Source of the DNA: Natrarchaeobius chitinivorans
Lineage (GTDB): Archaea; Halobacteriota; Halobacteria; Halobacteriales; Natrialbaceae
Direction: 5' to 3'
Length of the DNA stretch: 64,000 nt
NCBI RefSeq assembly: GCF_003841505.1
Contig: NZ_REGA01000018.1
Location: forward strand, 1 to 64,000
In this document: positions 27,562-36,735 of the stretch, piece by piece
Position numbering within the stretch: the stretch's first letter is position 1
Layout: each line of letters starts with the position of its first letter
Translations under genes and position numbers: made by a program
The notes under the pieces: model-generated
The model's database searches: none
What the model was told of the DNA's origin: nothing
What the model saw: the letters and a program-made list of their open reading frames with translations, nothing else

Positions 27562-28725
27562 TCACGCGCCGTTCGAGCCACACGCCGGGGTGAGCGACCG
27601 GAACACGATCGCCGGAAACCGGCGTTCGATCGCACTGGGGCGGCGGCCGGTTCCGTTCGCCGGGAGCGGGACGCGTTCGATCACGCCGCGATCCGCGAGT
27701 TCGTAGAGGAAGCGCTTGACCGTCCCGGCCGTCAATGACGACTGCGCGGCGATCTCGTCCGCGACGTCGCGAACGGGACGATCGGTGGAATCGATCGTCG
27801 CGAGCACCGCCAGAACCTGCTGTCTGGTCTCCGACAGCGAGAGCGCTCGATCGACGTGGACGCAGCCGTCGGGCACGTCGGCTATCGCCCGCTCTATGTG
27901 GCGGGGTTCGATCCGGTCGGCACCCTCGCCGGTCGCAGACACCGCCGCGCCGTAGAGGCCCGCAAGCGCGTCGTGGGCGTTTCCGTCGGCCCACTCCGCC
28001 AGCTCCCGAACGGATTCGTGGTCGAGGGTTCCCGGCTCGAGGCCGGTCGAGACGCGATCGGTGACGATGTCGACGAGTCCGTGATCGCGGTAGGCCGACA
28101 GTTCGACCGTCGTCCCGCCCCAGCCGGTGGGTGCGTCACATCCGACGGCGACGGTCGAAACGTCGTCGGCGACGGGCTCGAGGTACTCTCGGGCGCGCTC
28201 GTAGGACAGCGTCTCCGGTTCGTCGTGGTGGTCGATCGCGACGACCGCCCGTCGGTCGTGGCGCGCGAGTCGTTCTCGGAGACGGTCGCGAAGCGCACCG
28301 GTTCCGATGCCGCTTTCCGGAATCGGCTCCGCCGATAGCACGGAGAGGATCGTCCGATAGAGGGCGAACTCACTCTGGATGCGACGGGCGTCGACGTAGA
28401 CGAACCAGGTGACCGGATCGGTTCGGTCCGCGCGCGTCGCCGTTCGGATCGACCGGTCGTTCCCACCCAGTCGATCGTTCATCGCCGCAAAGAGCGCGAC
28501 CACGACCGCCGACGTCCCCGAGCCCGTTGGGCCGGTTACCGCGACCGGCTCGGGGAGCGTCCCGTCGAACACCGGCTCGAGGGCGTCGAGCAACTGCTCG
28601 AGGACCGGACCGCGACCGACGGGCTCCGTCGGGTGGACGACCGGGCTCAGGTATTCGCGGTCGACGACGATCCCCCCGCCGTCGCGTGCGGCCCGCCGCC
28701 GGTCGATCCGCTCGGAGAGGTCCAT
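27562..28725 (-). CDS. Cdc6/Orc1-like AAA+ protein with degenerate P-loop
   Basis: 387-residue protein with the Cdc6 layout: N-terminal HPTEPVGRGPVLEQLLDALEPVFDG, P-loop region, FVYVDARRIQSEFALYRTIL, RAVVAIDHHDE (Walker B), and a C-terminal winged helix (about 290-365: VRDVADEIAAQSSLTAGTVKRFLYELADRGVIERV). The Walker A region reads GPTGSGTS at 65-72, with Thr71 where the essential Lys should be, so ATP hydrolysis is doubtful. It may be a DNA-binding regulator rather than a replication initiator. Its ATG overlaps the glpC stop by one base, implying cotranscription with glpABC. Confidence 0.7.
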   Translation of the reverse strand: MDLSERIDRRRAARDGGGIVVDREYLSPVVHPTEPVGRGPVLEQLLDALEPVFDGTLPEPVAVTGPTGSGTSAVVVALFAAMNDRLGGNDRSIRTATRADRTDPVTWFVYVDARRIQSEFALYRTILSVLSAEPIPESGIGTGALRDRLRERLARHDRRAVVAIDHHDEPETLSYERAREYLEPVADDVSTVAVGCDAPTGWGGTTVELSAYRDHGLVDIVTDRVSTGLEPGTLDHESVRELAEWADGNAHDALAGLYGAAVSATGEGADRIEPRHIERAIADVPDGCVHVDRALSLSETRQQVLAVLATIDSTDRPVRDVADEIAAQSSLTAGTVKRFLYELADRGVIERVPLPANGTGRRPSAIERRFPAIVFRSLTPACGSNGA

Positions 28726-30074
28726 TACGTCGACTCCGTCGCCGCGTTCGGCCCGACGAGTGCCGCCTCGAGTACCTCGAGCGTGTGCGTGATCTCGTAT
28801 CCCGTCCCGTGTTCCATCTGCATCGAGCAGGTCGGACACTCCGTCAGTCCCGCCGCCGCGCCAGCCTCCGACATGTGCTCGAACATCTCTTCCCCGATCT
28901 TCATGGACGTTTCGTAGTTCTCTTCCTTCCAGCCGTAGGTCCCCGAAATTCCGGAACAGGAGTCGCCGACGTCCGTGACGTCGACGCCCTCGACGACGTC
29001 GAGCACCTCGAGGGTCTGTCCGTCGAGGCCCTGGTTTCGTGCGTGACACGGGGCGTGGTAGGCGAACTCGTCGAACTCCGGTCCGACCGACGTCCCCTCG
29101 AGTGCGGACTCGAGGTCCTCGTGAACCCGCAAGTACTCGACGGCGTCCCAGGTGTTCGCGGCGACGTCACCGGTCCCGTCGACGTCGAACAGCTCGGGAT
29201 ACTCCTGGCGAATCGACATCGAACAGGAGCTACAGGAGGCGACGACGTCTGCGCCGTCGTCGATCGCCGACGCGAGTTCTCGGACGTTCGTCTCGGCCGA
29301 GCGGCGGGCGTCCTCGAGCATGCCGTTCGCGAACATCGGCGTGCCGGAGCAGTGCTGTTCGGGAACCACGATCTCGTAGCCGAACCGCTCGTAGACGCGG
29401 ACGAGCGCCTTCGCGACCTCCGGCGTGTTGTAGTTGGCATAACAGCCGTGGAAGTACGCGACGCGTTTGTCCGGGTTCGATACGTTCGATCCGTTCCGTT
29501 TCGCCCACCACTCCCGGAACGTCTCGGTCGCGAACTCGGGGAACTCCCGCTCGCTCGTGATCCCCAGCGTCTTCTCGCCGAGCCACCTGGTGATCGACAG
29601 CCCCATGACGACGTTCGCGGTTCGAGGGAACGCCGCGGCCAGGGGTGCGAGTCGCCGGTAGTTCGCGAGAATTCGGTTTCGAAGGTACTCCCGGGAGAAT
29701 TTGGACATGTTCTGCTCGACGTACTCCCCGCGGGCCGTGTTGTGCATCTGCGAGAGGGGGACCTCGGAGGGGCAAGTGCTGTCACAGCGCATGCAGTTCG
29801 AACACTTCATCACCGATTCGTCGACGTCGTGGTCGTCTTTGCGCTTGAGCCGCCACTGTTCGGGCCCCTGGAACTTCGGCCCCGGGAACTCGTCGTCGAC
29901 CTCGGCGACCGGGCAGTTCGTATCGCAGGTCGAGCACTTGTAACAGTCGTCCGCGCCCGGCCGGAGGTCCATCTCTTCGGCCTCGGGAAACACCTGGATC
30001 GGTTCGAACTCGCCGGCGTCCCGGCTTCGCTCACTCGATTCACGTTCGTCCGTCGATCGCTCTGCGTCGCTCAT
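28725..30074 (-). CDS. glpC: Anaerobic glycerol-3-phosphate dehydrogenase subunit C
   Basis: 449-residue Fe-S subunit that passes electrons from GlpAB to the membrane quinone pool. Two cysteine clusters bind [4Fe-4S]: CYKCSTCDTNCP (about 43-54) and CSNCMRCDSTCP (about 90-101). Two later CCG-type domains contain HGCYANYNTP...HCSGTP and APCHARNQG...DSCSGISGTYG. The start at 30074 follows a GGAGGAGA Shine-Dalgarno sequence. It is third in the glpA-glpB-glpC order, and the Cdc6-like gene overlaps its stop. Confidence 0.93.
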   Translation of the reverse strand: MSDAERSTDERESSERSRDAGEFEPIQVFPEAEEMDLRPGADDCYKCSTCDTNCPVAEVDDEFPGPKFQGPEQWRLKRKDDHDVDESVMKCSNCMRCDSTCPSEVPLSQMHNTARGEYVEQNMSKFSREYLRNRILANYRRLAPLAAAFPRTANVVMGLSITRWLGEKTLGITSEREFPEFATETFREWWAKRNGSNVSNPDKRVAYFHGCYANYNTPEVAKALVRVYERFGYEIVVPEQHCSGTPMFANGMLEDARRSAETNVRELASAIDDGADVVASCSSCSMSIRQEYPELFDVDGTGDVAANTWDAVEYLRVHEDLESALEGTSVGPEFDEFAYHAPCHARNQGLDGQTLEVLDVVEGVDVTDVGDSCSGISGTYGWKEENYETSMKIGEEMFEHMSEAGAAAGLTECPTCSMQMEHGTGYEITHTLEVLEAALVGPNAATEST

Positions 30075-30162
30075 GATCTCTCCTCCCTCGATCGGTCGCG
30101 TTCGGGCGAACTCGAGCGGGTTCGACGGCTCGGCCCGCACGGGCCGTACTGGCTCGAGTCGC

Positions 30163-31488
30163 TCATCCGCTCTCCTCCGCGGCGCGGGTTCCGGTGACGT
30201 AGCCCGTCGCGATGGAGACGCCCGCGCCCGATTTCTCCGCCGCGTAGTCGTAGCCGCCGAGGACCGCCCCCGCCGCGCGAAGGTTCGCGAACTCGGGGTC
30301 GCCGTTGGCGTCGAGCGGCCGGAGTTCGTGATCCGGCGCGAGGCCGAAGCGGGCGTAGGGCTGTTCGCCGAAGACGTCGTCGACGAACCAGTCGTACCGG
30401 TCGTCGGCGTGAGGGACGTGACAGTCGAAGATCTGCTCGACGAAGCGCTCCCGGTCCGCTTCGATCCCCTTTCCGACCAGCCCCCCGGTCGCGAGGACGT
30501 ACTGCTCCGCGCGGTGGGGGATCTCCGCGCCGTGTCGGTCGACGACGACGCGAGCGATCCGATCGCTGCCCCCGGCGCTCGTCTCGTAGTCGACCACCGG
30601 CACGCCCGACGTAACCCGGACGCCGGCCGCCTCGAGTGCGTCGTACAGCATCTCCTCGAGGCGGATTCCGGGGAGACTCGGCGGCCCCATCGGGACCTCG
30701 AACACGTCGACGCCGAGCGCGTCGGCCAGATCGGCCCGGACCTCGTCGGCCCGTTCGTCGCCGAGGATCGCGGGGAAGCCGACCCGCGTCTCGTCCGCGA
30801 GGCGATCCCGGACGGCCGCGGCGAGCGCGTCCCGTGAACCTATCTCGCCGCCGTCGGTCGTGATCGCGGCCTCCTCGAGCGCGTCGGCTCCCACGCGTTC
30901 GTTCCGATCGAGCAGGTGGGCGTAACGAGTCACCTTCGCGTCGTCCCGGACGATCCCGGGAAACCGCAGCGTCACGCCGCGACAGTCGAAGGGGACGCCT
31001 GCGGCCTCGAGGTGGGCCGCCGCGAGCGGCGCGTCGAAGTCGGGAAGCGTCTCGAAGCCGACCAGCAGGCCGTCACGGTCGTCGCTGGCGAGTCCCGCCG
31101 CTGCCGAGGTGGGGTAGCGAGCGGTCGGCTTGACCGTCCCGCCGTGGGTCGGGACGAGCGCGTTCCGATCGGTGTGTCCGCCCGCGTAGGCGTCGCCGAC
31201 GACCCCGTCGAAGAAGTCTAGCGCCTCGCGTACGGCGTCGATTCCGACGCGCTCGTAGGGATGTCCTCGCGGAAGCCCCTCGAGCGCCGGGAACGGATCC
31301 GCAAGCGGCCCCTCGCCGTCGGGCGCGTATCCGAGCACGTCGATCAGCCCGCTGGCGTGGCGGAGCGTACTCTGTTTGTACGTCACGAGTCGAACCCGTG
31401 CTCCGCGATCCGCGTCGGCGGCTGAGAGGGCCGCTATCGCCCCCGCGAGGCCGCCGCCGATTACGAGGACGTCGTCCTCGATCGCCAT
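30163..31488 (-). CDS. glpB: Anaerobic glycerol-3-phosphate dehydrogenase subunit B
   Basis: 441-residue flavoprotein subunit. The dinucleotide-binding motif is VLVIGGGLAGAIAALSAAD (about residues 7-25), followed by RLVTYKQSTLRHASGLIDVLGY, a GlpB hallmark, and THGGTVKPTARYP. With GlpA it forms the catalytic dimer oxidising glycerol-3-phosphate to dihydroxyacetone phosphate. It lies 33 bases after glpA and 88 bases before glpC. Confidence 0.92.
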   Translation of the reverse strand: MAIEDDVLVIGGGLAGAIAALSAADADRGARVRLVTYKQSTLRHASGLIDVLGYAPDGEGPLADPFPALEGLPRGHPYERVGIDAVREALDFFDGVVGDAYAGGHTDRNALVPTHGGTVKPTARYPTSAAAGLASDDRDGLLVGFETLPDFDAPLAAAHLEAAGVPFDCRGVTLRFPGIVRDDAKVTRYAHLLDRNERVGADALEEAAITTDGGEIGSRDALAAAVRDRLADETRVGFPAILGDERADEVRADLADALGVDVFEVPMGPPSLPGIRLEEMLYDALEAAGVRVTSGVPVVDYETSAGGSDRIARVVVDRHGAEIPHRAEQYVLATGGLVGKGIEADRERFVEQIFDCHVPHADDRYDWFVDDVFGEQPYARFGLAPDHELRPLDANGDPEFANLRAAGAVLGGYDYAAEKSGAGVSIATGYVTGTRAAEESG

Positions 31489-31521
31489 CTCAGCCGTCCA
31501 CCTCGAGTCGGTCGGCTCCCA

Positions 31522-33222
31522 TCATCGGCCCTCCCCGGCGTCGAACGCCGCGTACTCGAGCGAGGCCGCGTCGGCCTCGGGATCCGACGGGTCGGCACTC
31601 GCCGGATCCCGGTCCCGGTTCATCGTCGTCGCGTGAAGCGCGTAGTTCAACATCGCCTGCGAGAGCTGTTCGCCCCAGAGGGCGTGTCGTTGCCCCTTCC
31701 AGCGCTCTTCGAACAGTTCGTCGAGGGCCCTCCGAACCGTCACCTCGTCGTAGTCGGGATGGAGTTCGTTCGCCATCGGCCCACAGCAGAAGCCGCCCTG
31801 GCAGTTACCCATCGAGGCTCGCGTGCGGATCCGAACCGCGTTCAGGTCCGACCCGGACTGTGCGATCGCGTCTCGCACCTCGGCCCGCGTCACGCCCTCG
31901 CAGGGGCAGATCACCGGGTTCGGCTCGTCCGTCTCGAGGACCGCCCGCGAGCGACTGCCGAGTCGCTGTTTGCTCCGGCGGGCGATCGGCGACCGCAGGC
32001 CGAAGTCGTCCATCCCGTCCTCGAGTCGCTCGAGGTTCTCGCTGCCCGGAAGCGGCTCCTCGGCGGTGGGACAGGCAGCGCGGACGCCGAGTTTCCCGCA
32101 GACGAAATCCGAGATCTCCTCGGCCATCGCCCTGTAGGTGGTGAACTTGCCGCCGACGATGCTGACCAGCCCGGAGACGCCGTCGCGCTCGTCGTGATCG
32201 AGCAAGAAGAAATCGCGCGTGATGTCCGTCGGATCCGCGGTCCCTCTCTCCGGCGGTTCGTACAGCGGCCGGACGCCCCAGAACGACCGGAGCGTCCGCG
32301 CCTCCGAGAGGATCGGCACGAGTTCGGAAAGCGTATCGATCATCGTGTCGACCTCCCACTCCGCTTCCGGGTAGTCGTCGGGATCCGTGACCTCCTCGTC
32401 GGTCGTCCCGAGGATGGCGGTCGTCTCGTGGGGGACGATGATGTCCGCGTCGCCTTTCGGCCGACAGCGGTTGATGACGGTGTCCACCTGCCTGACGTTC
32501 ATGATCGTCATGACGCCCTTCGACGGACGCACCTCGACCTCGAGGTCCGCCATCGCGGCGATCTGGCCGGCCCACGCGCCGGTCGCGTTGACGACGTACT
32601 CGGCGGTGATCTCCTCGGTGCTCCCCGAAGTCCCGTGGTTTCGTCGGCCGGGGCCCGAGTCGTGGCGGACTCGCACGCCGTAGACGTCCGCGCCCTCGCG
32701 TAAGAGGTCGACCACCTCCGCGTGCGTTTCGATTCGCGCGCCGTGGGCCTCCGCGTCGAGTGCATTCGCGACACAGAGGCGAAACGGGTCGACCGCGCCG
32801 TCGGGTACCTCGATCGCGCGCGAGACGTCTTCGGCGAGATAGGGTTCTCTCTCGCGGGCCTCCCGGCCGGAAAGTGCGCGTGCCGGGATTCCACACTCGC
32901 GACAGCCCTCGAGTTTCTCCCGGAAGTACGAGTCCGAATCCTCCGGCCGTTTTACGAACAGCCCGCCGGTCATCTCGACGCAGTGGCCTGCGATGTTCCG
33001 AAGGATTTCGTTCTCCTCGATGCACTCGGTGGCGCTCTCCCGATCGGAGACCGCATACCGGCCCCCGCTGTGCAAGAGACCGTGCATCCGACCGGTCGTG
33101 CCGTCGGTGAGGTTATACCGCTCGACGAGGGTAACCTCGAGGCCGCGCATCGCCAGATCACGGGCGATACCACAGCCGGTCGAACCGCCGCCGAGAACGA
33201 GGACGTCTGTCTCCGTTGCCAT
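31522..33222 (-). CDS. glpA: Anaerobic glycerol-3-phosphate dehydrogenase subunit A
   Basis: 566-residue FAD-dependent catalytic subunit. FAD binding is at [20 protein letters not shown]; the DAO fold continues through [20 protein letters not shown]. The C-terminal BFD-like [2Fe-2S] domain contains VICPCEG...[11 protein letters not shown], with four cysteines. It converts glycerol-3-phosphate to dihydroxyacetone phosphate. A TATA-like ATAAAATAAAG near 33256 on the minus strand would start transcription about eight bases before the ATG. It is divergent from glpK. Confidence 0.94.
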   Translation of the reverse strand: MATETDVLVLGGGSTGCGIARDLAMRGLEVTLVERYNLTDGTTGRMHGLLHSGGRYAVSDRESATECIEENEILRNIAGHCVEMTGGLFVKRPEDSDSYFREKLEGCRECGIPARALSGREAREREPYLAEDVSRAIEVPDGAVDPFRLCVANALDAEAHGARIETHAEVVDLLREGADVYGVRVRHDSGPGRRNHGTSGSTEEITAEYVVNATGAWAGQIAAMADLEVEVRPSKGVMTIMNVRQVDTVINRCRPKGDADIIVPHETTAILGTTDEEVTDPDDYPEAEWEVDTMIDTLSELVPILSEARTLRSFWGVRPLYEPPERGTADPTDITRDFFLLDHDERDGVSGLVSIVGGKFTTYRAMAEEISDFVCGKLGVRAACPTAEEPLPGSENLERLEDGMDDFGLRSPIARRSKQRLGSRSRAVLETDEPNPVICPCEGVTRAEVRDAIAQSGSDLNAVRIRTRASMGNCQGGFCCGPMANELHPDYDEVTVRRALDELFEERWKGQRHALWGEQLSQAMLNYALHATTMNRDRDPASADPSDPEADAASLEYAAFDAGEGR

Positions 33223-33512
33223 TCCGTTGGCACAATCAGGACGCCCCGACGCTTTATTTTATCGGTGATACGGCACCACTCATAACGAATATTGTATGAA
33301 CAGCTGGGGTACTGATCCGATATCGGCGCTGCAGGCAGTCGTTACGGTTCAGCCTGGCGCTCTGGATCGGTGTCGCTGTACCAGAGTCGCGTCTCCGCCG
33401 GCAGGCGACGGACGCGACCATACCAACGTTTATGCTTGTCGTCCATGTCATTTACCAGCAGTATGGTGTCGGCAGTAAAACTGACCGTGGCTCGTCGAAC
33501 GGGTGGGCGTCG
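33223..33512. promoter_or_regulatory. Divergent glpABC / glpK promoter region
   Basis: 290-base interval between two glycerol operons. The glpA TATA-like element is ATAAAATAAAG (minus strand, about 33251-33261). For glpK, GTTTATGC near 33429-33436 is a candidate. No clear palindromic operator is visible by eye. No other gene is seen. Confidence 0.5.
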
Positions 33513-35051
33513 GTGACCGGCGACGGCTACGTCGGCGCGGTCGATCAGGGAACGACCGGAACGCGGTTCATCGTGTTCGACCACGACGGGAGCGTCGTCT
33601 CGAGCGCCTACGAACGACACGAACAGCGCTATCCGGAAGCCGGCTGGGTCGAACACGATCCGGTCGAAATCTGGGAGAACACGAAGACGGTCATCACGCG
33701 GGCGCTCGGCCGCGCGGACGTCGGCCCGGAACGGCTCGAGGCCATCGGTGTGACCAACCAGCGGGAAACGACGGTGCTGTGGGACGCCGAGTCCGGAACG
33801 CCGATCTACGACGCCATCGTCTGGCAGGACCGCCGGACGACAGACCGCATCGAGACACTCGAGAGGAACGGCTCGACCGAGACGATCCGGGAGAAAACCG
33901 GCCTCGAGCCCGACGCCTACTTCTCCGCGACGAAAGCCGAGTGGCTGCTCGAGGAGGCCGATCCGATCAAGATGGAACGCGCCCGGCCGGCGGACGTCCG
34001 CGACCGTGCGAAAGCGGGCGAGATCCTGTTCGGGACGATCGACAGCTGGCTGATCTACAATCTCACTGGCGAGCACGTCACCGACGTCACGAACGCCTCG
34101 CGGACGATGCTCTACAACGTCCACGATCTCGAGTGGGACGACGACCTCCTCGCGGAGTTTTCGATCCCCGAAGCGATCCTCCCCGACGTCCGCCCCTCGA
34201 GCGACGAGGCGACGTACGGGACGACCGATCCCGACGGCTTCCTCGGAGCAGAGGTGCCGGTTTCCGGCGCGCTCGGCGACCAGCAGGCGGCCCTGTTCGG
34301 CCAGACCTGTTTCGATCCCGGCGACGCGAAAAACACCTACGGGACGGGGTCGTTTTTCCTGATGAACACCGGCGAGGAGGCCGTCGAGAGCGACCACGGC
34401 CTGCTCACGACGATCGGCTACCAGCGCTCCGGCGAGGACGTCCAGTACGCCCTCGAGGGATCGATCTTCGCCACCGGCGCGGCCATCGAGTGGCTCGAGG
34501 ACGTCTCGCTGATCGACGATCCCGCCGAGACCGCAGAACTCGCCCGCAGCGTCGATTCGACCGACGGCGTCTACGTCGTGCCGGCGTTTACCGGCCTCGG
34601 CGCGCCCCACTGGGACCAGCGTGCGCGCGGAACGATCGTCGGAATGACCCGTGGAACCCGCCGGGAACACGTCGTCCGCGCGACCCTCGAGTCGATCGCC
34701 TACCAGACCCGCGACGTCGCCGAGGCGATGGAAGCCGACTCGGGAATCGAGATGACGAGCCTGAAAGTCGACGGCGGCGCCGTCAAGAACAACTTCCTCT
34801 GTCAGCTCCAGTCGGACGTCATCGGCTCGCGGATCGTCCGCCCGGTCGTCGACGAGACCACCGCCCTCGGCGCGGCCTACGCCGCCGGCCTCGCCGTCGG
34901 CTACTGGGCCGACCTCGAGGCGTTGTGCAGCAACTGGCGGGTCGACCGCGAGTTCGAGCCCGAAATGGACGAGGCCGTCGCGGACGAGCGCCACGAGCGC
35001 TGGATCCAGGCCGTCGAGCGATCGCGCGACTGGGCTCGAGACGATCGGTAA
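33513..35051 (+). CDS. glpK: Glycerol kinase
   Basis: 512-residue FGGY kinase phosphorylating glycerol to glycerol-3-phosphate. The start is a GTG at 33513, giving VTGDGYVGAVDQGTTGTRFIVFDHDG; the 27 codons before it from the ATG at 33432 lack family similarity. Other signatures are GVTNQRETTVLWD, GTGSFFLMNTG (phosphate binding) and the second FGGY block LKVDGGAVKNNFLCQLQSD. Length is close to the bacterial enzyme (about 500). The 3' end is the first unit of a 22-base tandem repeat. Confidence 0.93.
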   Translation: MTGDGYVGAVDQGTTGTRFIVFDHDGSVVSSAYERHEQRYPEAGWVEHDPVEIWENTKTVITRALGRADVGPERLEAIGVTNQRETTVLWDAESGTPIYDAIVWQDRRTTDRIETLERNGSTETIREKTGLEPDAYFSATKAEWLLEEADPIKMERARPADVRDRAKAGEILFGTIDSWLIYNLTGEHVTDVTNASRTMLYNVHDLEWDDDLLAEFSIPEAILPDVRPSSDEATYGTTDPDGFLGAEVPVSGALGDQQAALFGQTCFDPGDAKNTYGTGSFFLMNTGEEAVESDHGLLTTIGYQRSGEDVQYALEGSIFATGAAIEWLEDVSLIDDPAETAELARSVDSTDGVYVVPAFTGLGAPHWDQRARGTIVGMTRGTRREHVVRATLESIAYQTRDVAEAMEADSGIEMTSLKVDGGAVKNNFLCQLQSDVIGSRIVRPVVDETTALGAAYAAGLAVGYWADLEALCSNWRVDREFEPEMDEAVADERHERWIQAVERSRDWARDDR

Positions 35052-35150
35052 TCGCACACCACACGATCGATAGACGCACATCACACGATCGGTAATCGCA
35101 CACCACACGATCGATAGACGCACATCACACGATCGGTAGACACACACCAC
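35041..35150. repeat. Five 22-bp tandem repeats after glpK
   Basis: Five consecutive 22-base units start at 35041 inside the last codons of glpK. Two types alternate: ACGATCGGTAATCGCACACC... and ACGATCGATAGACGCACATC..., in the order A-B-A-B and then a mixed fifth copy. They fill the convergent interval between glpK and the flavoprotein gene. There are no spacers, so they are not CRISPR. They could act in termination or bind a protein, or be replication slippage products. Confidence 0.85.
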
Positions 35151-35215
35151 GCGAACGGATGCGAACTCCGAGTGTTCGACTCGAGCGGATCGGTCGTCGG
35201 CCGCCAGCGGCTTTC

Positions 35216-36631
35216 TCACCGAATCGATCCGGAGAGGACCTTCGCGGCGACGAGGACCGGATCCCAGGTGGTGTTAAACGGCGGGGCGTACGCGAGGTCG
35301 TAGTTCTCGAGGTCGAACACCGTCGCTCCTTCCTCGAGCGCGGCGACGACGGCGTGGCTGCGGTGGACCGCGCCTTCGCCGTACTCGCTGACCAGACTCG
35401 CGCCGAGCAGTCGCCCGGACCCGCGGTCGGCCGTCATCGTGACCGTGACCGACCCGCCGGCGGGATAGTACCCGGCGCGGGATTTCGCCGTGATCGTCTC
35501 GGTGACCGGATCGAACCCCGCATCGCGTGCGACCTCGTGATCCAGCACGCCGGTTCGAGCGGCCTCGACGTCGAACGCTTTGATAGCCGCGGTTCCGGCG
35601 ACGTCGCCGCCTTCGGTTGGCCGTCCGGCGACGGTCTGGCCGACCGCACGCCCGTGACGATTGGCCGTCAGCGCGAGCGGGACGTACGTCGGCTCCCCCG
35701 TGACGACGTGAACCGCTTCGGCGCAGTCTCCCGCCGCGTAGACGTCGGGAACGTTCGTCTCCCGGTAGGCGTCGGTCGCGATGGCACCCGTCGAGCCGAG
35801 ATCGATTCCGGCGTCTTCGGCGAGGTCCGTCCGGGGACGAACGCCGGTCCCGAGCAAGACCATGTCGACCGGGATGCTGTCTTCGGCCGTGAGGACCGCG
35901 TCGACCTCGTCCGCTCCCGACAGCTCCCGGACGTCGGCCTCGAGGTGCAAGACGACGTCGCGATCGCGGAGGTGCTCGGCGACCTCCTCGCTCGTCTCGT
36001 CGCTGAACCCCTTCAACACGCGCTCGCCCCGCTGAAAGAGGTTCACTTCGAACCCGTTTGCCGCGAGCGCCTCGGCCATCTCGATCCCGACGTAGCCGCC
36101 GCCGACGACCGCCACCGGGCCGGTACAGTCCTCGAGGTACCGACAGGCTGGGCCTCGATCGGGCTGCTGGAGGGACTCCCCGTCGCGGGCTCGAGCGACG
36201 TACTCCCGGAGTTCCTTCCCGTCGCTCATCGACCCGAGCGTGTAGACTCCCGCCAGATCGGTTCCCTCGATCGGCGGGGCCACCGCCTGCGCGCCCGTCG
36301 CGACGAGGAGGTGGTCGTAGGACTGAATCACGTCGTCACCGTCGTGCTCGGCGAGGACCTCCCTGCGGTCGGGATCGATCCCGACGACTTCGTGGCCCGT
36401 CCGAAGGTCGATATCGCGTTCGTCGCGAAACTCCTCGGGGGTGACCGAGACGAGCGACTCGAGCGACTGGATCTCGCCTTTGACGTAGTAGGGGAGCCCG
36501 CACGCGCCGTAGGAGACCCACTCCCCTTTCTCGAAGACGACCACCTCGAGGTCCGGATCGTCGCGTTTCGCCTTGCTCGCGGCGGACATCCCCGCCGCGT
36601 CGCCACCGACGACGACGAACGTCTCGTTCAT
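35216..36631 (-). CDS. CoA-disulfide reductase-like FAD/NAD(P) oxidoreductase
   Basis: 471-residue flavoprotein. FAD binding: VVVGGDAAGMSAASKA (residues 6-21). The redox Cys is C44 in WVSYGACGLPYYVKGE, as in CoA-disulfide reductase and NADH oxidase. NAD binding: VAVVGGGYVGIEMAEAL. The C-terminal dimerisation domain follows. It probably reduces disulfides of CoA or another low-molecular-weight thiol with NAD(P)H, or oxidises NADH. The ATG at 36631 is 31 bases after a TATA-like GTATAA. It is divergent from the phosphatase gene. Confidence 0.85.
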   Translation of the reverse strand: MNETFVVVGGDAAGMSAASKAKRDDPDLEVVVFEKGEWVSYGACGLPYYVKGEIQSLESLVSVTPEEFRDERDIDLRTGHEVVGIDPDRREVLAEHDGDDVIQSYDHLLVATGAQAVAPPIEGTDLAGVYTLGSMSDGKELREYVARARDGESLQQPDRGPACRYLEDCTGPVAVVGGGYVGIEMAEALAANGFEVNLFQRGERVLKGFSDETSEEVAEHLRDRDVVLHLEADVRELSGADEVDAVLTAEDSIPVDMVLLGTGVRPRTDLAEDAGIDLGSTGAIATDAYRETNVPDVYAAGDCAEAVHVVTGEPTYVPLALTANRHGRAVGQTVAGRPTEGGDVAGTAAIKAFDVEAARTGVLDHEVARDAGFDPVTETITAKSRAGYYPAGGSVTVTMTADRGSGRLLGASLVSEYGEGAVHRSHAVVAALEEGATVFDLENYDLAYAPPFNTTWDPVLVAAKVLSGSIR

Positions 36632-36704
36632 GATTCGATCGATACGGTGTCCGCCGTCGTTATACTGTCGGACAGCAGCAGTGGTACTGTCGCTGGATCC
36701 GACC

Positions 36705-36711
36705 GCTTTAG
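36705..36711 (+). promoter_or_regulatory. TATA-like box for pgp
   Basis: GCTTTAG centred about 28 bases before the ATG at 36736, consistent with a leaderless transcript. Confidence 0.4.
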
Positions 36712-36735
36712 GTCGCCGATCACCGTGATAAGGTA

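Noticed and set aside
27562-28725. A replication origin initiator (orc1/cdc6) with an adjacent origin
   Set aside because: The Walker A lysine is missing and no origin-like repeats with an AT-rich unwinding region flank the gene; its context is glpABC and CHAT.
28527-30197. 556-codon plus-strand frame opposite glpC and the Cdc6-like gene
   Set aside because: High-GC antisense frame without start signals; glpC on the minus strand is certain from its cysteine clusters.
35041-35150. CRISPR array
   Set aside because: The 22-base units are directly adjacent without spacers and there are no cas genes.
33342-35219. 625-codon minus-strand frame over glpK
   Set aside because: Shadow of glpK; the composition is the reverse image of the glpK codons and no family is visible.
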